In this document: one piece after another, positions 49,801 to 63,055 of the stretch
Position numbering within the stretch: the first letter of the stretch is position 1
Layout: every line of letters begins with the position of its first letter
Source of the DNA: Sordaria brevicollis
Taxonomy: Eukaryota > Ascomycota > Sordariomycetes > Sordariales > Sordariaceae
Assembly: GCA_033439795.1 (NCBI GenBank)
Contig: JAUTDP010000001.1
Location: 2,666,001-2,730,000 of the forward strand
Direction of reading: 5' to 3'
Length of the DNA stretch: 64,000 bases
The notes under the pieces: generated by a model
Told to the model about the DNA's origin: nothing
Databases searched by the model: none
Seen by the model: the letters and a program-made list of their open reading frames with translations, nothing else
Position numbers and translations under genes: made by a program

Positions 49801-52027
49801 AAATATAAAATATTAATATCCGTTAATACCCTTATTAAATTCGAAGAAATCTATTATAAAGCGTTACCCTAATCTATATCTATAATTTCGAAAAATTCGT
49901 TATATTTAACGTCGTATTCGATTATTAATATCCTTTTTAAAAATACTGTAAAAAGGAAATCGCTCGAAGGCTCTTCGGTCGAATTAAAATCTATCGTAAT
50001 TATATTATCCGCGTCCTTCTTTTTAATTAAAATACTTCGCAATCGTACCCTATTAACGTTTTATAAATATTCGAATACTTAAAGACTAAAATAATTAAAT
50101 CGGTAATACTATATTTCAACGGTTTAAATCAACAATTTCTTCGTATAGGAATTAACTTAGTATCGCCGCACTATAAATATTAATTTAATAAAGGATATAA
50201 ATAAATATTTTAAAACCGTTTAATTAAAAATAATATCTAAGGAATAAAAAAATAACTTATTAACTCTCTTCAAATAATTATTTAAAAGTCGATAATCCTA
50301 ATAAAATCCTTACTTTCGTAATAGGAAGAAAGAAACGAAATTAATAATAAAATTAAGGCAAAATACGACCTCTTTTAATTATAATTTCAAATTACCTTTC
50401 TTACTTTTAATAATAACGTTAACCTCCCTAAAACCTTAAATCTCAATACGGGAATTACCTACCTATAAATAATTATTTAAATCGGTATAACGAAAATAAT
50501 AGAAACGAATAATTTTATTAAATATATAAAAAAAACTCCCCAAATTTAAAATAATTAAATTTTTAAAGGGATATTCTTTTTATTTATTTCTATTACTGAT
50601 TTAAAAAATTACTTTACACTCCTCCCTAAAGAATTATATAAATTTAAACTTTACCGTTTTAATAACTTTCTCCCTAATAACCTCAATTTTCTTAATTAAA
50701 TTAATATCCTTTATAATATTAATTTTAACGGCTCGCGTAATAAAAAGATATAATTTAAAAGCTTTAAATTTAGCGTCTAAATTTATATATTAATATTCTT
50801 TAAAAGAATAAAATCCTTTTTTATATACTTTATATACGGAAAACTCCTTACCTTTACCCTTTTTATTTTTCGAATTTTATTTCTTATACGCATTCTCGGA
50901 ATTATCCAACGCCTATTTTCGTTTACCTACGTTACCTTTAGGCTTCTTATTTTTACCTTATTAACGAACGTCCTTATTATTAATTTCTTAATAATCACCA
51001 ACTTTATTATTATTATTAATGTAATAATAAATTTAACCGTTGACTTCGATAATAAACGCCTTATAACTATTTTTACCCGCAAGGGTTATAATACTATAGC
51101 GATTATTTATACTCTACCTTTTAAAATCCTTATACACCTCTATATATTTTAAAATATTATTTTCTATTTTATTATTAAATTTCTATATCGTATTAGCGTA
51201 ATTAAGTCGGACAATTTTAATAATAGCGCAAAAATTATTATATTAAGATATAATATTTATATATTCCCCAATTCCTTTAATAATACCGTTACTTATAATT
51301 ATAACCTAATTTTAAAACTAAATATTAAAATTAATCGGTTCTTTTCAAAGGATTATAATACTATCGGTATAAATCTTATAAGCATTAACGAATTTATTAA
51401 TAATATTATATCAAATTCTTTACTTAAAGAGGTTATATTAAATTTAAATATCTTATTCTTCTTTTATAATTAAATTTTAAAGTCCGTAATTAATTAAAAA
51501 TTTTATCCAAATTCTTACAACCTTATCCCCAATCTCAAATTTCAACCAATCCTTCTTCTTATCGGGGTAAATAATTTTAATATTATAATAAAATTAGAAA
51601 CTACCCAAATCTTCTTCAATAAGGATTTTATTAATTAAAATATCGTTTCGATAATAATAAAGAACTTCGACAATCTCTCTAACCTTATTAATCGTAATAT
51701 AAAGGAAACCGGCTTTAAAAAAACGTAACTCTTTATTAATTATTTCGATATAGAATCTAACAATTAATTTAAAAAGGAAATTGCCGGGTTCAAAGTAGAA
51801 AAACTCGCAGGGTACGTCGACTTCGCCCAAGAACTAAGCTTTAATAATATTAAAATCGCATTTAATCTACAATATCTCCTCCTAACGGACTTAATCGTCG
51901 CTATCGGTAAAGAAAGGGTTATTAATAATTATCTTATCAATTTACTTTAAAGAAAACATCGTAATAGTAATAATAATATTATCATTATTATCGGTATTAA
52001 TAGTAATAGGCATATCAGACTATTAAT

Positions 52028-52221
52028 TATCAAATTGTATAGGAGAATTAATTAATTCTATATATCTATATATAACTATAGAAAACAGGATTCTAGAACT
52101 CTAGTCGGGGGAGCTAGAGGTATCCCTTATTTGCCAAGACCTTCTGGGTGGCTGGCAGTGCTGACCAGCTGTATACTGGTCTATACTGTTTTGGCCCAGA
52201 ATACCACCCTGGAATCTGACA
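52028..52221 (-). repeat. Right LTR, 194 bp (5' LTR of the minus-strand element)
   Basis: Partner of the left LTR. Its inner end (52028 to about 52094) is AT-shifted while its outer about 125 bp have normal composition (for example GGGTGGCTGGCAGTGCTGAC), so RIP damage fades toward the outside. It ends CTGACA, followed by GAAGG. Confidence 0.9.
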
Positions 52222-52226
52222 GAAGG
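52222..52226. repeat. Target-site duplication, right (GAAGG)
   Basis: Identical to 46695-46699. A 5-bp duplication is the usual size for LTR retrotransposon integration. Confidence 0.85.
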
Positions 52227-55200
52227 AAAAAGGAAAAAAGGCACAGACCAACTGGTCCACGATCAGAGCTAAGCCTCGTTTGGGGTAGCTCAAACCTGAC
52301 AACCAATGATATTTCACCGCTTAGAAACTGTTCCTGACTTGTGTTCCGCTGGCGATCCTTGACTGCTCCACAAATCCAGGGGTAAGGTGGGTTTTCGACC
52401 TTGTGCTACGGTCCGTCACTGTCGAAGCTGTCATCCCTTACACTGTCCCGTTTCTTCTCACTGTGGATGTCACTCCCTCACAGGGTGAACGTCGTATCAT
52501 CGCATAGCAGTCGCATTGACACCCAGACCATGACGGCGAGCAGTCGCCATGCATTCGTGGGTGGATGCGGTTCAAAGCCTCTTCTCCATGGAAGCAAACT
52601 TTGTGAAATGGCGAATCTGCCTTGCCGGAGTAAACATTTTTTTGTCGGAGATGGCCACGTTTGAGACTTGAGAGGCCGAAAGGCAGGCATTGCCCTCTGC
52701 TGGTTTGATCTGAAATCCAAACACGGACAAACGCCCCGTTTGCCCCGGTTTCGCAGCACCGGGCTGTCGGAGCAAATGGCATTCTTATCGGGTGCTAACG
52801 CTGTCCGAGACTCCACGCCGGTTGTCAAGACTTACACGACAGTATAAGTAGTGCTTCTCTTGCGGTCTTTGTTTCCGATCAAAGTCTTTTTGGGCAATTT
52901 CGAGCTCTTTCTGTCACCTCTCTACCATCAGAAGTTACAGGAGCTAAAAAGCATTCCTCCGGACCGGGCGGCTGTCAAGAGAAAAATGCCCCGTTCCCCG
53001 TGGTCCACAACTCCGGGTCCGAATTTTCATTCCATTGGCTAGTTGGCAGACTGCTCCGTTGACAGGTTGAGGGCATGAGGCTGCTTAGGTAGACCAGTGC
53101 GAGATCGAGAAAGGACGTGGGAAAACACAGACGATGCCGAGTGGGCTTGTCAGAGAAGATCATATACCCGTCCTGGTGAACAAGCTAAGGTCATGTGATA
53201 GAAGGTATAGTGACTTGTTCTTTCTCTATCAGCTCAGCGGCGCTGTATCATTTTCTTGTTGGTGTCTTGAATGAGGAACGCTGTCTGGGGCTGTCGATTA
53301 TCAGTGTTATCGCCCCCATCTCACCTCACCCGTTACCTATCATTCCCGCCTCGCAAGCCTATCGAATTGACCGCGTCATGCGAACCATCGGATGTGAGCC
53401 CATGACAATATTTGCCGCAGCACTTGTGGGGGAGCCGCCTGGAGAAAAGAGTCTTGACCTGCCTGACTTGGGTAGTGTATCATCGGTGTCACCATGCAGC
53501 AGCAGGCAAAGGAGGATGAACAGGCATTGCTCGTTGTGTGCAGCTGTGTTGACGCCGCATCAGCATCGCGGAGTAAAAAAGGGCGCTAACGCAGGAACAC
53601 ACTGCAGCTTGCAAGGTCGTCGCAGCACCGTGCAAAAAAGACGTGCATCTGTGACGCCCGCCTCTGCCTGTTCAGTTGTCCACGTCAATTGACATTTTTT
53701 ATAATTCTTTGGTATATTTTTTTTGTGGTTGCCTGTCTCGAAGTCTGTTTCTCCGCGCCCTGTTCTGTCTGCAGGCACCCAAGACGACGATGATGGAAGA
53801 TGCACACTTGTGAAAACAAACTTCCATCTTGTGGTGGCAATGTTCCGAAGGATTGTCAGCTCCAGAATTCCAACATCAACAAACCACCACCCCTTGCCCT
53901 TTCCCCATTGAAAATCCCGAAGAAAAAGGAAAGCCGGGAGCGAGGGCGGTGTTCTGCTTCGAGCTTCCAGGTACCGTACGCCAGCTGACCCGATAGACCC
54001 CCACTGACGGCTTCGAGGTAGGCCAATCCGCCAAAGCACAAAGTTTGAAGAGTACAGGACTCGAGGGGGGTTCGACGCTTGGAAGCACTGGGAACAGACT
54101 TCAGCAGTTGTGAACCTGTCTCACAGCGCACACAGCGGTCTGAGGACGAGGATGAAGAGACACAAGGACTCTAGTGTTCAGCCTGAGATCGATGAGCTTT
54201 TAAGCGACACCAAGGAGCTGAAATACGCACGTAACTATCCTATCCCTGAGATCGCGACTCGAATGGAGCTAGAAGCTAGACATGGTGTTTGAAGGAAGAG
54301 AAATAGAAGAAAAAGCGAAGTCGGCAATGACAACGAAACGAATAACACCAACAGCGACAGCGATAGAAACAGCATGATCCCATGACAGTTTAGCGAACAC
54401 TGTGTGGTCGCTTGAGGTCTCGCTGTTTTCCCCTTTTTCCAGTCCCAAGTCGAGCCAAGACTGCCCCCAAACTTGTGGGGCCGAAGTGCTTAAATGAACG
54501 CCGATTGGTGTTCCTGAATATGGCATTAAGCACTTCTTGGCCTTTGCTGGTGTGCACACCAAAAACCCTCACGAACAGTGCACCTCCGGGAGCGACCATC
54601 TATTTTGGCTCGCTGTCCCGTGCTTCGCTGCCCATATGCATCACAGCGAACGGAGGCGTGTGTCAAAAATGTTGAAGCCGCCCCGGAGAGGCTAACGGCG
54701 CGGATTGCCAAGCGACGGATCAAACAGCCAGCTTTGGTTATGGATGTTTTAACGGCAACGTCGGGTAACAACAAGCAGTGAGAGTGAAAAAACGCGAGGA
54801 CATGGCTTTATAACGGCCGATGGTGGAGAGACCATCGTGCAACACACACGTCTCTCCTCCGGTCTCAAGTCAATGAATCCCAGCTTGATACAGTCCCGAA
54901 TTGGCACCACGTCGCGACGATCCATTGCGCTAGCTTTCAGTTCAAACAGCTGGTGGAGGCATATGGTTTGTGCAAGAGTCAGGCCGTTGCATGGTGTTGC
55001 TCGTAGTCGTAGCGCTGTTCGAATAACCATATGACAGCTGGGGCTGTCAGGTCCCTCTTGACCCGCCAACCCGCGGCAACGGCAGTGGCAGACGTCGACG
55101 ACACGACAGGGCCTTTCAATAAAAGAGAGCTTGGCAGACTTGAAGAGTGGCCAAACATGTCCTTTTTTTTTCGGATGAAATATAGGGGTCTGTTTCCGCA

Positions 55201-57580
55201 ACTGGAGTATTCTATCACTGTGAGGGTCAACGGACGGCGATCTGCTCTCCAGACTGAACCCGAATGAGTCCGAAGATGGACGCGAGCGCAGGTTTCACGA
55301 CATGATTATCCGGGTACCTACGCTCCCTCGTGTATCCGGATGAACAGGTGCCAGCCGAATACTGGTACAGTGGATGGTCTGACAGACGACGAGAATTGGA
55401 CCGATTGTATACGTACCTGGAGGTTTGAACAAAAGCATTGGGGGCAGCAAGCTCCCTCGATCATTGTAAGATCCGCTTGTGTTCATTCTTTCCAGTTGAC
55501 CTTGACGGGTGCTGGACCGTGGTCATGTCATCTCGCGGATCCAATGAACAACCGGACCATTGCCTCGGTGACTGTGGGTGGGTGTCGATTATTCCTGGGT
55601 TGATGATCAAACGCACGAGTCCTCCTTCAATGAGATGAGTACGTCGTCGTCCGATATTTGCCATGTTCATCAACGGGTAGGGAAACAACGACATGCTGTC
55701 GACGGGAATGAGATCCCTAAGTAGAAAAACGAATTCAACCGCCCATGCCGGCCGGGACAAGGAAACTTTTTGGCAGCACCGCCGTTGCACCGGGAGCAAT
55801 GTCTTGCATGGTGGCCAGGTCGTGGCCAGTCTGCTCAGATCAGGCTGTCCCCATCTCTCCATCAGGGTACTGTGTCCTGTGTATGCTTGTGTCTGTTTGA
55901 GGGCCTGGTTACTCTCCCCCGTCGTCGTGTCTCGAGATCACGGTTACCGAAATGGGAGTTGTGGACACAGCGGTGGTCGCGGGGCCCAAGCCCAAGCCCG
56001 AGCCCTCCCGATTCAAGCATCCCCTCCCCTTTCTTTCCCCTCTAGACCCCTTCAACTTCTAAGGCTTCTTTCGGTAGTGTCTAGCTCAGGTACGGAGGAG
56101 AGGATCTCACCAACAGGCCTGGCGGCAGTCGGATGAGTGCCGTTCTTTCCAGTGGTAAGGTAACCCTGGGGAACTAAAGTAGCGTCTCTCACCTGAATGG
56201 TCGAGTCCGTCCGGGACCTGGGATGGAGGGTCGACTGGTGCAAACGGGGGGCCTGGATGGGTCGAGCCGAGTCGGGCAGGTACTGTATCTGGGTCACCTG
56301 GGGGGTCTGGTAGTTTGTATCGCAGTGTGTCTGGTCTGTCTGGCTAGGAGAACTGGACAGTGTGAAAGAAGTCGTGAGAGGGGACGATAAAAGGGAATTC
56401 GGGAAAAACGACGGGGTCAACCGGAAAGCCTTGGCCGTTGGAGCCCGAATAGGAGCACGAGGAAGAGGAGCGATGTGGGTGAGATCCACTCCATCATGAT
56501 CGCTGTTTCGCTGGGACTTTTTTTTTTCTCAGTTTGCAGAATAAACAGAGCTGTTCTCACAAAGAGACAAGACTGAACTGCGAGACTGCCCCGACCGATT
56601 GCTTGTCCATGAAGAGAGACGGGACGGGATCACGGTACGAGATGGTGTCTGGCGGACTGTAGACGGGGGGGCAGTGATGATGACTTGAGTGTGTTGTGGG
56701 AGAGAGAATGGGCGAGTGAGTGAGTGGCCTGGAGTGAGAGAGTTCAAGCCCTCTAGACCCTCCCCTCTCCTCTCCTCTTGGCTCCTGCAGGTACCGTCGC
56801 TCACGTCTTGGGAAGGAGGGCCGCCATCATGTCGTGTCCCGCGCTGAGTGTTGGTCAATGTGCGAATGTGCCCTGGTGCTAGCCTGAAGTGCTGCTTGTT
56901 CTTGTTGCCCTGCTTGGCCCGTGTCGAGCTGTGCCATCGCCGTGCTTTGTGTGGTTCGTGAACTTGGTGAGAAGTGGAAGTCCTCCGTCCAATCCCAACG
57001 GTCTGCCTCCCACCTCTGACGCCGGTCTCTGTGGGTGCAGTCGGCGGGCAGTGCGGGCAATGCACCTCACTTGCTGCAGCGCCTCGACGCCAGACTGCAC
57101 CAGAACCGCATCTAAAAACTGCACCAAGCTGGAAAGGACGACGAGAAGACAAAAGAGGGGATGGAAGGCGCGCTGCCAGGTGAGCCAGTGATGAGCCAGT
57201 GAGCCAGGCACGAAGCAGGCACGGCGACCATGGGATGAAATGGGCCAACCGCAACCCTGGATGCCATGCCACTCGACCCGCATCGCCCGACCCACCTTTG
57301 CAGCATGGTGGGCACCACAGACACCACAGAGCGAGCAGAGGCACTGGCTGGACGGTGCCATTCGCAGTCGGGAGCAGCCATTGCGCGCAGTGATTCGCAA
57401 GTGATTCGCAGTTCTCGCAGTCCTCGCAGTGCCACCCAGGTGGTCGCCCAGTCGTCGCTCCCCGTTGCTCTCGTTGCCCAGAGTCTGGACCCGCTTTTTC
57501 CGGTGCCGCCCCATCGCTCGCTCGCTGCTGGAGCCCTGTCGGAGCCCTGGAGCCCTGGAGCCCGCTGGAGTCGGGTGTGT
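52227..57580. other. Long intergenic region upstream of the homeobox gene
   Basis: More than 5 kb of ordinary composition with no gene I can name. Open frames such as 53195-53692 (+) and 54749-55201 (-) lack recognisable domains. A 46-residue ATG frame at 54152-54292 (+) has charged, protein-like composition but no context. A 390-codon minus-strand frame at 56529-57701 sits in GC-rich sequence with several other frames open and is likely chance. Short direct repeats (GATTCGCA, CTCGCAGT, GGAGCCCT) cluster at about 57390-57560. Confidence 0.4.
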
Positions 57581-58383
57581 GGTCGCATGTTCCACCATTG
57601 CCCTTTCTGCTTTTTCCCTCGAATGTCCCCCGTCCCCGGCCCTCGTCGCTCTCTTTTTTTCCCACTCCCTCTTTTTTGTTCCAACCCACCTCGGTCGCCA
57701 TCGTCAGTCTCGTCTCTCACCGACAAGCCTTCCTTTCCTCTCTCTCCCCCTGCCTTCATTCTTTCGCTTTTTCTAACCACAGTCGTTCTCTTGGATCAAT
57801 AATCAATTCAGTCCATTCTACTAGGTCACCCGTCACTCTTTCCGGGTTCCTAACTTACCTTCCTTAACGGGTCTGAATTCAGCATTATCACCACCATCAT
57901 CAACACCATAACATCACCATCACCAACATCATCACCACCGCCATTATTACACACTCACTCTGCCACTCATCCTGGCATACCCAAACACTGCTAGACACTT
58001 AGTACTTACTACTACTATCTATACTACTATCACGACTAATCCTCCTGTTACCACACCTACTGCGGTCCAGGACGAACACATTCATTACTATCCACCCACA
58101 TACACACAAAAGATACGACTTTCATATTGTTTTGCGACATTCTTCCGTCTTGCTGCCGTCTGCAACCTTGCGATAGCTTCCATCTCAAGCACACACACGA
58201 CTTCGATACGCCTTCGACACCACACTTCAGCATTCCGCTCGACGCGCGACTTGAAACTGGCAGTGATAGCACTAGGCTACATCCAGAGACATCTGGATCC
58301 GTGTATCGAGACATAAACACAATCGTTGAACGCGCTCTTGGCCTTCATTTGGAAACAAGGAAGCGACACCAGCGCCCATCTCA
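57580..58383 (+). promoter_or_regulatory. Pyrimidine-rich promoter/leader of the homeobox gene
   Basis: C/T-rich sequence from about 57590 to 57780 is followed by an ACC/ATC-rich stretch at about 57875-58060. No ATG occurs on the + strand from 58066 until the start codon at 58384, consistent with a long leader without upstream starts near the gene. The transcription start is not determinable. Confidence 0.45.
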
Positions 58384-60383
58384 ATGGCTACCGATATTAT
58401 GAACCAGGAGGCTTTGGCCCCGCCGTCGATGATGAAGCACGAAGCGCCTTCGCCGACCTCCAGCATGAGCCCTCTTCCTACTCCCACCTCGACCAGCTGC
58501 CCCAAGGACAGTGTTTCGCCTTCTCCTTCCACCCCCGCGAATGGCAACAAGAACCACAACCAGTCCTCGGCCTCGAGGCGTCCTCCCCGCAAGAGCACCC
58601 TCACCCAGCAGCAAAAGAACCAGAAGAGGCAGCGTGCGACGCAGGACCAGCTCACAACCCTCGAGATGGAGTTCAACAAGAATCCCACCCCGACTGCTAC
58701 TGTTCGTGAGAGGATAGCGGAGGAGATCAACATGACCGAAAGGTCTGTCCAGATTTGGTTCCAGAACCGGTAAGTCTCGTCGCCGCTGCCACGCGCTTCT
58801 GCCCCGTCAAAGGGTCGCGACAGCCAACTAACTCCGTGAGCAGTCGCGCCAAGATTAAGCTTCTGGCGAAAAAGAGTTTGGAGAGCGGCGAGGACATGGA
58901 TTCCATCCCCGAGTCCATGAGACAGTATCTTGCGATGCAGGCGATGGAGTCAGGTAAGGGTCTTGGTTACTTTGGCCGCACTGGTTTGCTGCCATATGGA
59001 CACCAGGGCATGCTCGGCGCTGAGCAGGGCGCCCAGGGCAAGACTTGTAAGTTGCGGCTTGCACACCCAATTGAGCTTGGAATTGGGACGGCCTGCTAAC
59101 TCTCGGCAGTGATTCATCACCTCTCCTGCAAGTCGCTCACGATTGGCAAGTGGATGCGCGTGTCCCAAAACCGTATGGATCTCATCATCTTTTACTCCCC
59201 CGATAAGTGCATTTTGACGTACTACATCAACAACGACCAGGAAGGATACAAGATCGAGTATCCCTTTTCTTACATCAAGAACATCTACCTGAACAACAAT
59301 GGCGAGGGCGAGCACATGGGTGGAATCACGATCGAGCTCCTCCAACCGCCCCTCTTCTTCATGGACGCGGTTGGCCAGGCTAGCGGTTTCTTCCAGGTCG
59401 GCGATTTCACCGAGGACCAGCAGGCTTCAACCGTTCTCACTCATCACCTTGGTGGTGGCAACCCCAAGCTTGTAAGCAGCCAGCTCGCCAAGCTTGTCAG
59501 TTTGGAGGCTTTCATGCATCGTCACAACCCGAACCACATGTTCCAGGAGATGCACCACCCCATGGCTTTGTCTGCGCCTGTTTCCCCAGCTCGCCCGTCT
59601 TCTCAGCCAAACTTCGCGCAGCCGCACGTTGGCATGTTCCAGGAGAATCAATGGGGAATCAATGTCCATCAGAACAACAACAATACCATGATGATGCGGG
59701 GAGGACCTGGCCACAAGAGGCAGCGCAGTCGCAGTGTCCCCGGACCTATCGATTTCCAGACACTCCAGATGCTCCAGCAGCCCCCGAGCTTCCACATTAC
59801 GCAGCCTGAGCATCAGCAGGCCCCCGTCCACAATCCTCAGATTTTCGCTCCTGTTCCTCAGCAACCCAACATGCTGGGCCCTCTCAACCCCAACTTGCGC
59901 ATTGATACCCAGGCTGGTTTCGGGTCTTTGGATATGCGACAGTATCCCATGTCTGCGACAACTGCTCCTCACTCGCCGGCTGGCTTCAATAGCCCCAACT
60001 ACTTCGCTCCTCCCGACAATGGCAACATGGCTGGTAGCTTTACCCCTTATAGCGCAACTTTCTCGCCCATGATCAACCCCTCGAGCCTCGGTGTTCCGCC
60101 CCCTTCGATTTCCCCGCTATCATTCGACCACCCTGCCATCATGAGCGAGTCTCCGCCAATGTCTATGCCTCCCATCTGCGAGGGCTCTGCGATTTCGGAT
60201 GACGGTTCCAACCATGATATGTACCAGCCTGGCAAGCACAGCTACACGCTTCCGATGCATCCTCACTCGCCATTTGCTGAGCCGAACCAAGCAGAAATGG
60301 AGCTGAACCAGTACATGGATCTCAAACACTTTGACGTTGATCCCGCTTCGCTGTCACCGGAGAGCATTCACCATACGCAGTGA
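58384..60383 (+). CDS. kal-1: Homeobox transcription factor, kal-1 type
   Basis: DNA-binding regulator acting in the nucleus; I recall N. crassa kal-1 as a homeobox gene whose loss affects hyphal growth and conidiation. Exons 58384-58769, 58844-59046 and 59110-60383 give 620 residues; introns are 74 and 63 nt (GTAAGT donors). The homeodomain spans about residues 80-138 ([20 protein letters not shown] to helix 3 WFQNRRAKIK) with the DNA-contact Asn at residue 128. The first intron splits the codon of the next Arg. A second conserved-looking region after it (about 197-330) starts [20 protein letters not shown] and includes [19 protein letters not shown]. The C-terminal half is Gln/Pro/Asn/Met-rich, typical of an activation domain. 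The N-terminus is Ser/Pro-rich. The first in-frame ATG was chosen. Confidence 0.92.
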
Positions 60384-63055
60384 GCGGGTAAATTAAAATG
60401 TGTTTCTTTCCTTGTCCGCCTTGTAGCACAGTTTAGTGTTGCGATAGGTTATAAGCCACCAATGGTTCATGACTCTTTATTCATTATAATACCCCTCCGG
60501 AGAGTATACTCCCGGTTCGACTCCTTTTTGGCGTTTAGAGGATCTCGTTGTATATACCAGGACGCTCTGTTGCCTCCACGTGTCGCTTCAGAAAGAAAAA
60601 AAGCTTGACGACATATCTACCACATCTTGCCCGATCTAAAACTTGCCAAGAACACCCCTCCTATAAATGTTCTGTTCTTGTCCCATTTCATCCATCAGCC
60701 ACGAAATCTGCATGACGATGCCTTGTCTTTTCATGCGTGTCTGGCACATCGATCTTTGTTATCCTCACTATGATCATTTTTAGTATTGCACACACACAAG
60801 TTCTCCTCTCGTTTCTCTATTACTTGCTCTTTTTTGGGGCGCATGCTCGTCTATCGATACCCCGGGGTAATAATTCCTCTTTTGTTTGGCGAATCCCGTC
60901 CCCGGGGCGTCAGGTTTTGTAATAGCTACTTCTTTTTATCTTTGGGGTTTTCCCGTCTTTTCCCCTCTCTCTTGATGGGACAGCGGGGAGAAAGATGTCC
61001 GAGGGTAAAGAAAAAAGCATCAGGTGTCTGTCTCCATGGAAGGTTCCGGCTGCGGGGAAGGTTTTCAAAAGGCGATGATCTGGAGAAGCCCAGGCGGCTA
61101 CTATTTCTCAAGATTACTCTGGTTTTAATCAGGGAGGCGGTGGTGAAAGTATTGGAACAGTAGTTTCTTTTGCTCTATTGCGCAAAAGTGATCCAGTTTT
61201 CGGTATTGGTGTGGTGGAGGTAGTTAGCATGGAGAGCATTAGGCAACAGAAATAATTCAATGTCGAGTAAAATCAGTAAATCTGCGTCCTTTGTTCATAC
61301 CAGAAATTGTGAAGGGAAACGCCTCGCCCGAGAGAACTCGTGCCATACCAAATGCGAACAAACAGAGTCTGTACCTCCAGATCTCTGGATTCAACAGAGG
61401 AGCCTACCAACCTCAACTGACGTATACGAAAGCATTCACTGAACACTATAGGTACCAAAGAAACCTCGCCTGGGCATACGTAATAGTAAGCGCTCAATCA
61501 CGGCAATCTGATGCTTTCGAATATCTGGAGAACAGAAATTACAGCGTAGCATCCCGAATGCGCCAGATGCAAATTTCACAAAAGTCTGGGGTAAGTCGAA
61601 ACAAAACGTAGGGTAAGGTGAATGTGCGCATGCCAAATTGAACTCTCCCTAATGTTCAATCTCAGCCAGCCAACCATCCTTTCCTCACTACCGTGGCGAA
61701 ATGGTTCCTGTTTTCCTTTCCTTTCGTCTTTCACACACGGAGACGGGACACCCCGACCTTCCGGGTTTTCTAACCTGTTCCCTCAAGCGGGACTCTCCGT
61801 CCCTGCGGGAAGCGGGAACACCGGACCTCTCGGAACGGGAGGGCGAGGCCCGACAGACAGCATTAGCTGTATAGTAACACCATGTGTACAGAAAGCAAGT
61901 GTACGTACCTGGGCCGATACGTATCCATCTGCGAAACTTTAAAATTGGAGTATCATATGCAGGAACAGGAAGCAGGTGTGGACATGATGCCGTGGAGTTA
62001 GAGTTTAACCTTTTCCATGATTTTCGTGGCCTGAACCACGTGAGCGCGAAGGCTGCCGTGCTGCATTGCAGGATGGTCCTGGGTTTCGATCCGATGTTGA
62101 AGCCTTTTTACACGTGTTTGTTGTTTTATCCTTTCTTGGTGGCATATTTTCTCCGCCGTCTCATGGGGTTTATCTTGTCTTCTTGCATTTGATGCTTGTT
62201 TTGTACTTTCTGTCATTCATGGGATGTGGTTATGGCAGAGGATTTTACACAGGTTCAGCTACGGCACAAGTTCACGTACGAGTCGAGTCACGGATGGCTT
62301 TCTTCTTCAGAAATGTGTCACATCACGATATGCCAACAAAATCAAATCTGCCCTGCTCATTATTCGTAATGTTTTCCGGATACACAACATCCACAGCCAT
62401 GCGGCTCTGCAGCCATGCCACGCAACGGTCGGGAAGTGTTGTCTGAATCCCGATGTTCAAGTGTGCTGCGTGTCTCTAGGACCTGACAGATGAGGTGTGG
62501 TGTTCCTAACTTCCCGAGTGGCATGCGCCACCGCGTGATAAACCTCTTGATCATCGTGATAGGCAGGAACGTGGGAGGACGGGAGGTTTATCCCGAATAA
62601 GCAAAGCGGCGAAACAGTTCCAAGGCCGGCCGCCAAGGTTCCTGGCGTTGGGGCTGTGCACTAACAGTTGGTGTTGTGAGAGGATTTCGGCGGTGATGTT
62701 CACGATGCGCAGTCAGCTTTTTGTTGCTGTAGAAGTGGAAGAACAAGAGAAGACAATTGAGAAGGTTTTGGGTATGGAGTCAATGATAAAGGAAAAAAGG
62801 GGGATTGGCAAAGAAACTGCCGCGGTTCCGTACGCCGACGGGAGTTCCTGTTCGGGAGCTTGATGTCTTCCGGCCCCGTGCCCTGCTGAAGAAACTCTTT
62901 GAGTGCTTGCAGTTGCGGCCCGGAAGTCCAGCAAGGTGAGGTGAGCTGCAGTGCAGCGGTGGGCTTTCGGTGGGACAGCGGCGGCGGCGTGCAAGGGGAG
63001 TGTGCATCCAGGTCCGCGCAACCTCTTCCAAAGTCTATTTTAGGCAATTTGCCGT
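60384..63055. other. Intergenic, no gene recognised
   Basis: About 2.7 kb of normal composition. The start holds the homeobox gene 3' UTR. A B-box-like GGTTCGACTCC at 60514-60524 has no tRNA structure around it. Open frames are short (about 125 codons at most) and without recognisable domains. Confidence 0.45.

Larger units (their letters stand above)
46700..52221 (-). mobile_element. RIP-degraded Ty1/copia LTR retrotransposon, 5522 bp
   Basis: Full-length element with two 194-bp LTRs, a GAAGG target duplication, and ends that read TGTCA...TGACA once RIP changes are allowed for. It is oriented minus. Degraded pol motifs appear in copia order when reading down the minus strand: RT GKVFRLLKALYS (about 48150-48186, the copia LLKALYGL motif), RT catalytic YIND (48028-48039, from YVDD), then RNase H LDASFTDN with CKSF*GF (about 47490-47545, the DASFADN...RKSSQGF motif). 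RNase H following RT, close to the 3' LTR, is the copia arrangement. A 78-codon frame at 51594-51830 lies where gag is expected. There are many stops and no active product. RIP-mutated repeats in Neurospora usually carry DNA methylation and H3K9me3; that is known biology, not seen here. Confidence 0.92.

Noticed and set aside
56529..57701. 390-codon - strand frame upstream of the homeobox gene
   Set aside because: GC-rich sequence in which several frames on both strands are open; residue composition is rich in Cys, Trp, Arg and Gly and matches no domain.
59427..59972. 181-codon - strand frame
   Set aside because: Antisense to exon 3 of the homeobox gene.
60514..60524. Second B-box-like GGTTCGACTCC (+)
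   Set aside because: The flanking bases do not form a T stem or acceptor stem; it lies in the homeobox gene 3' region.
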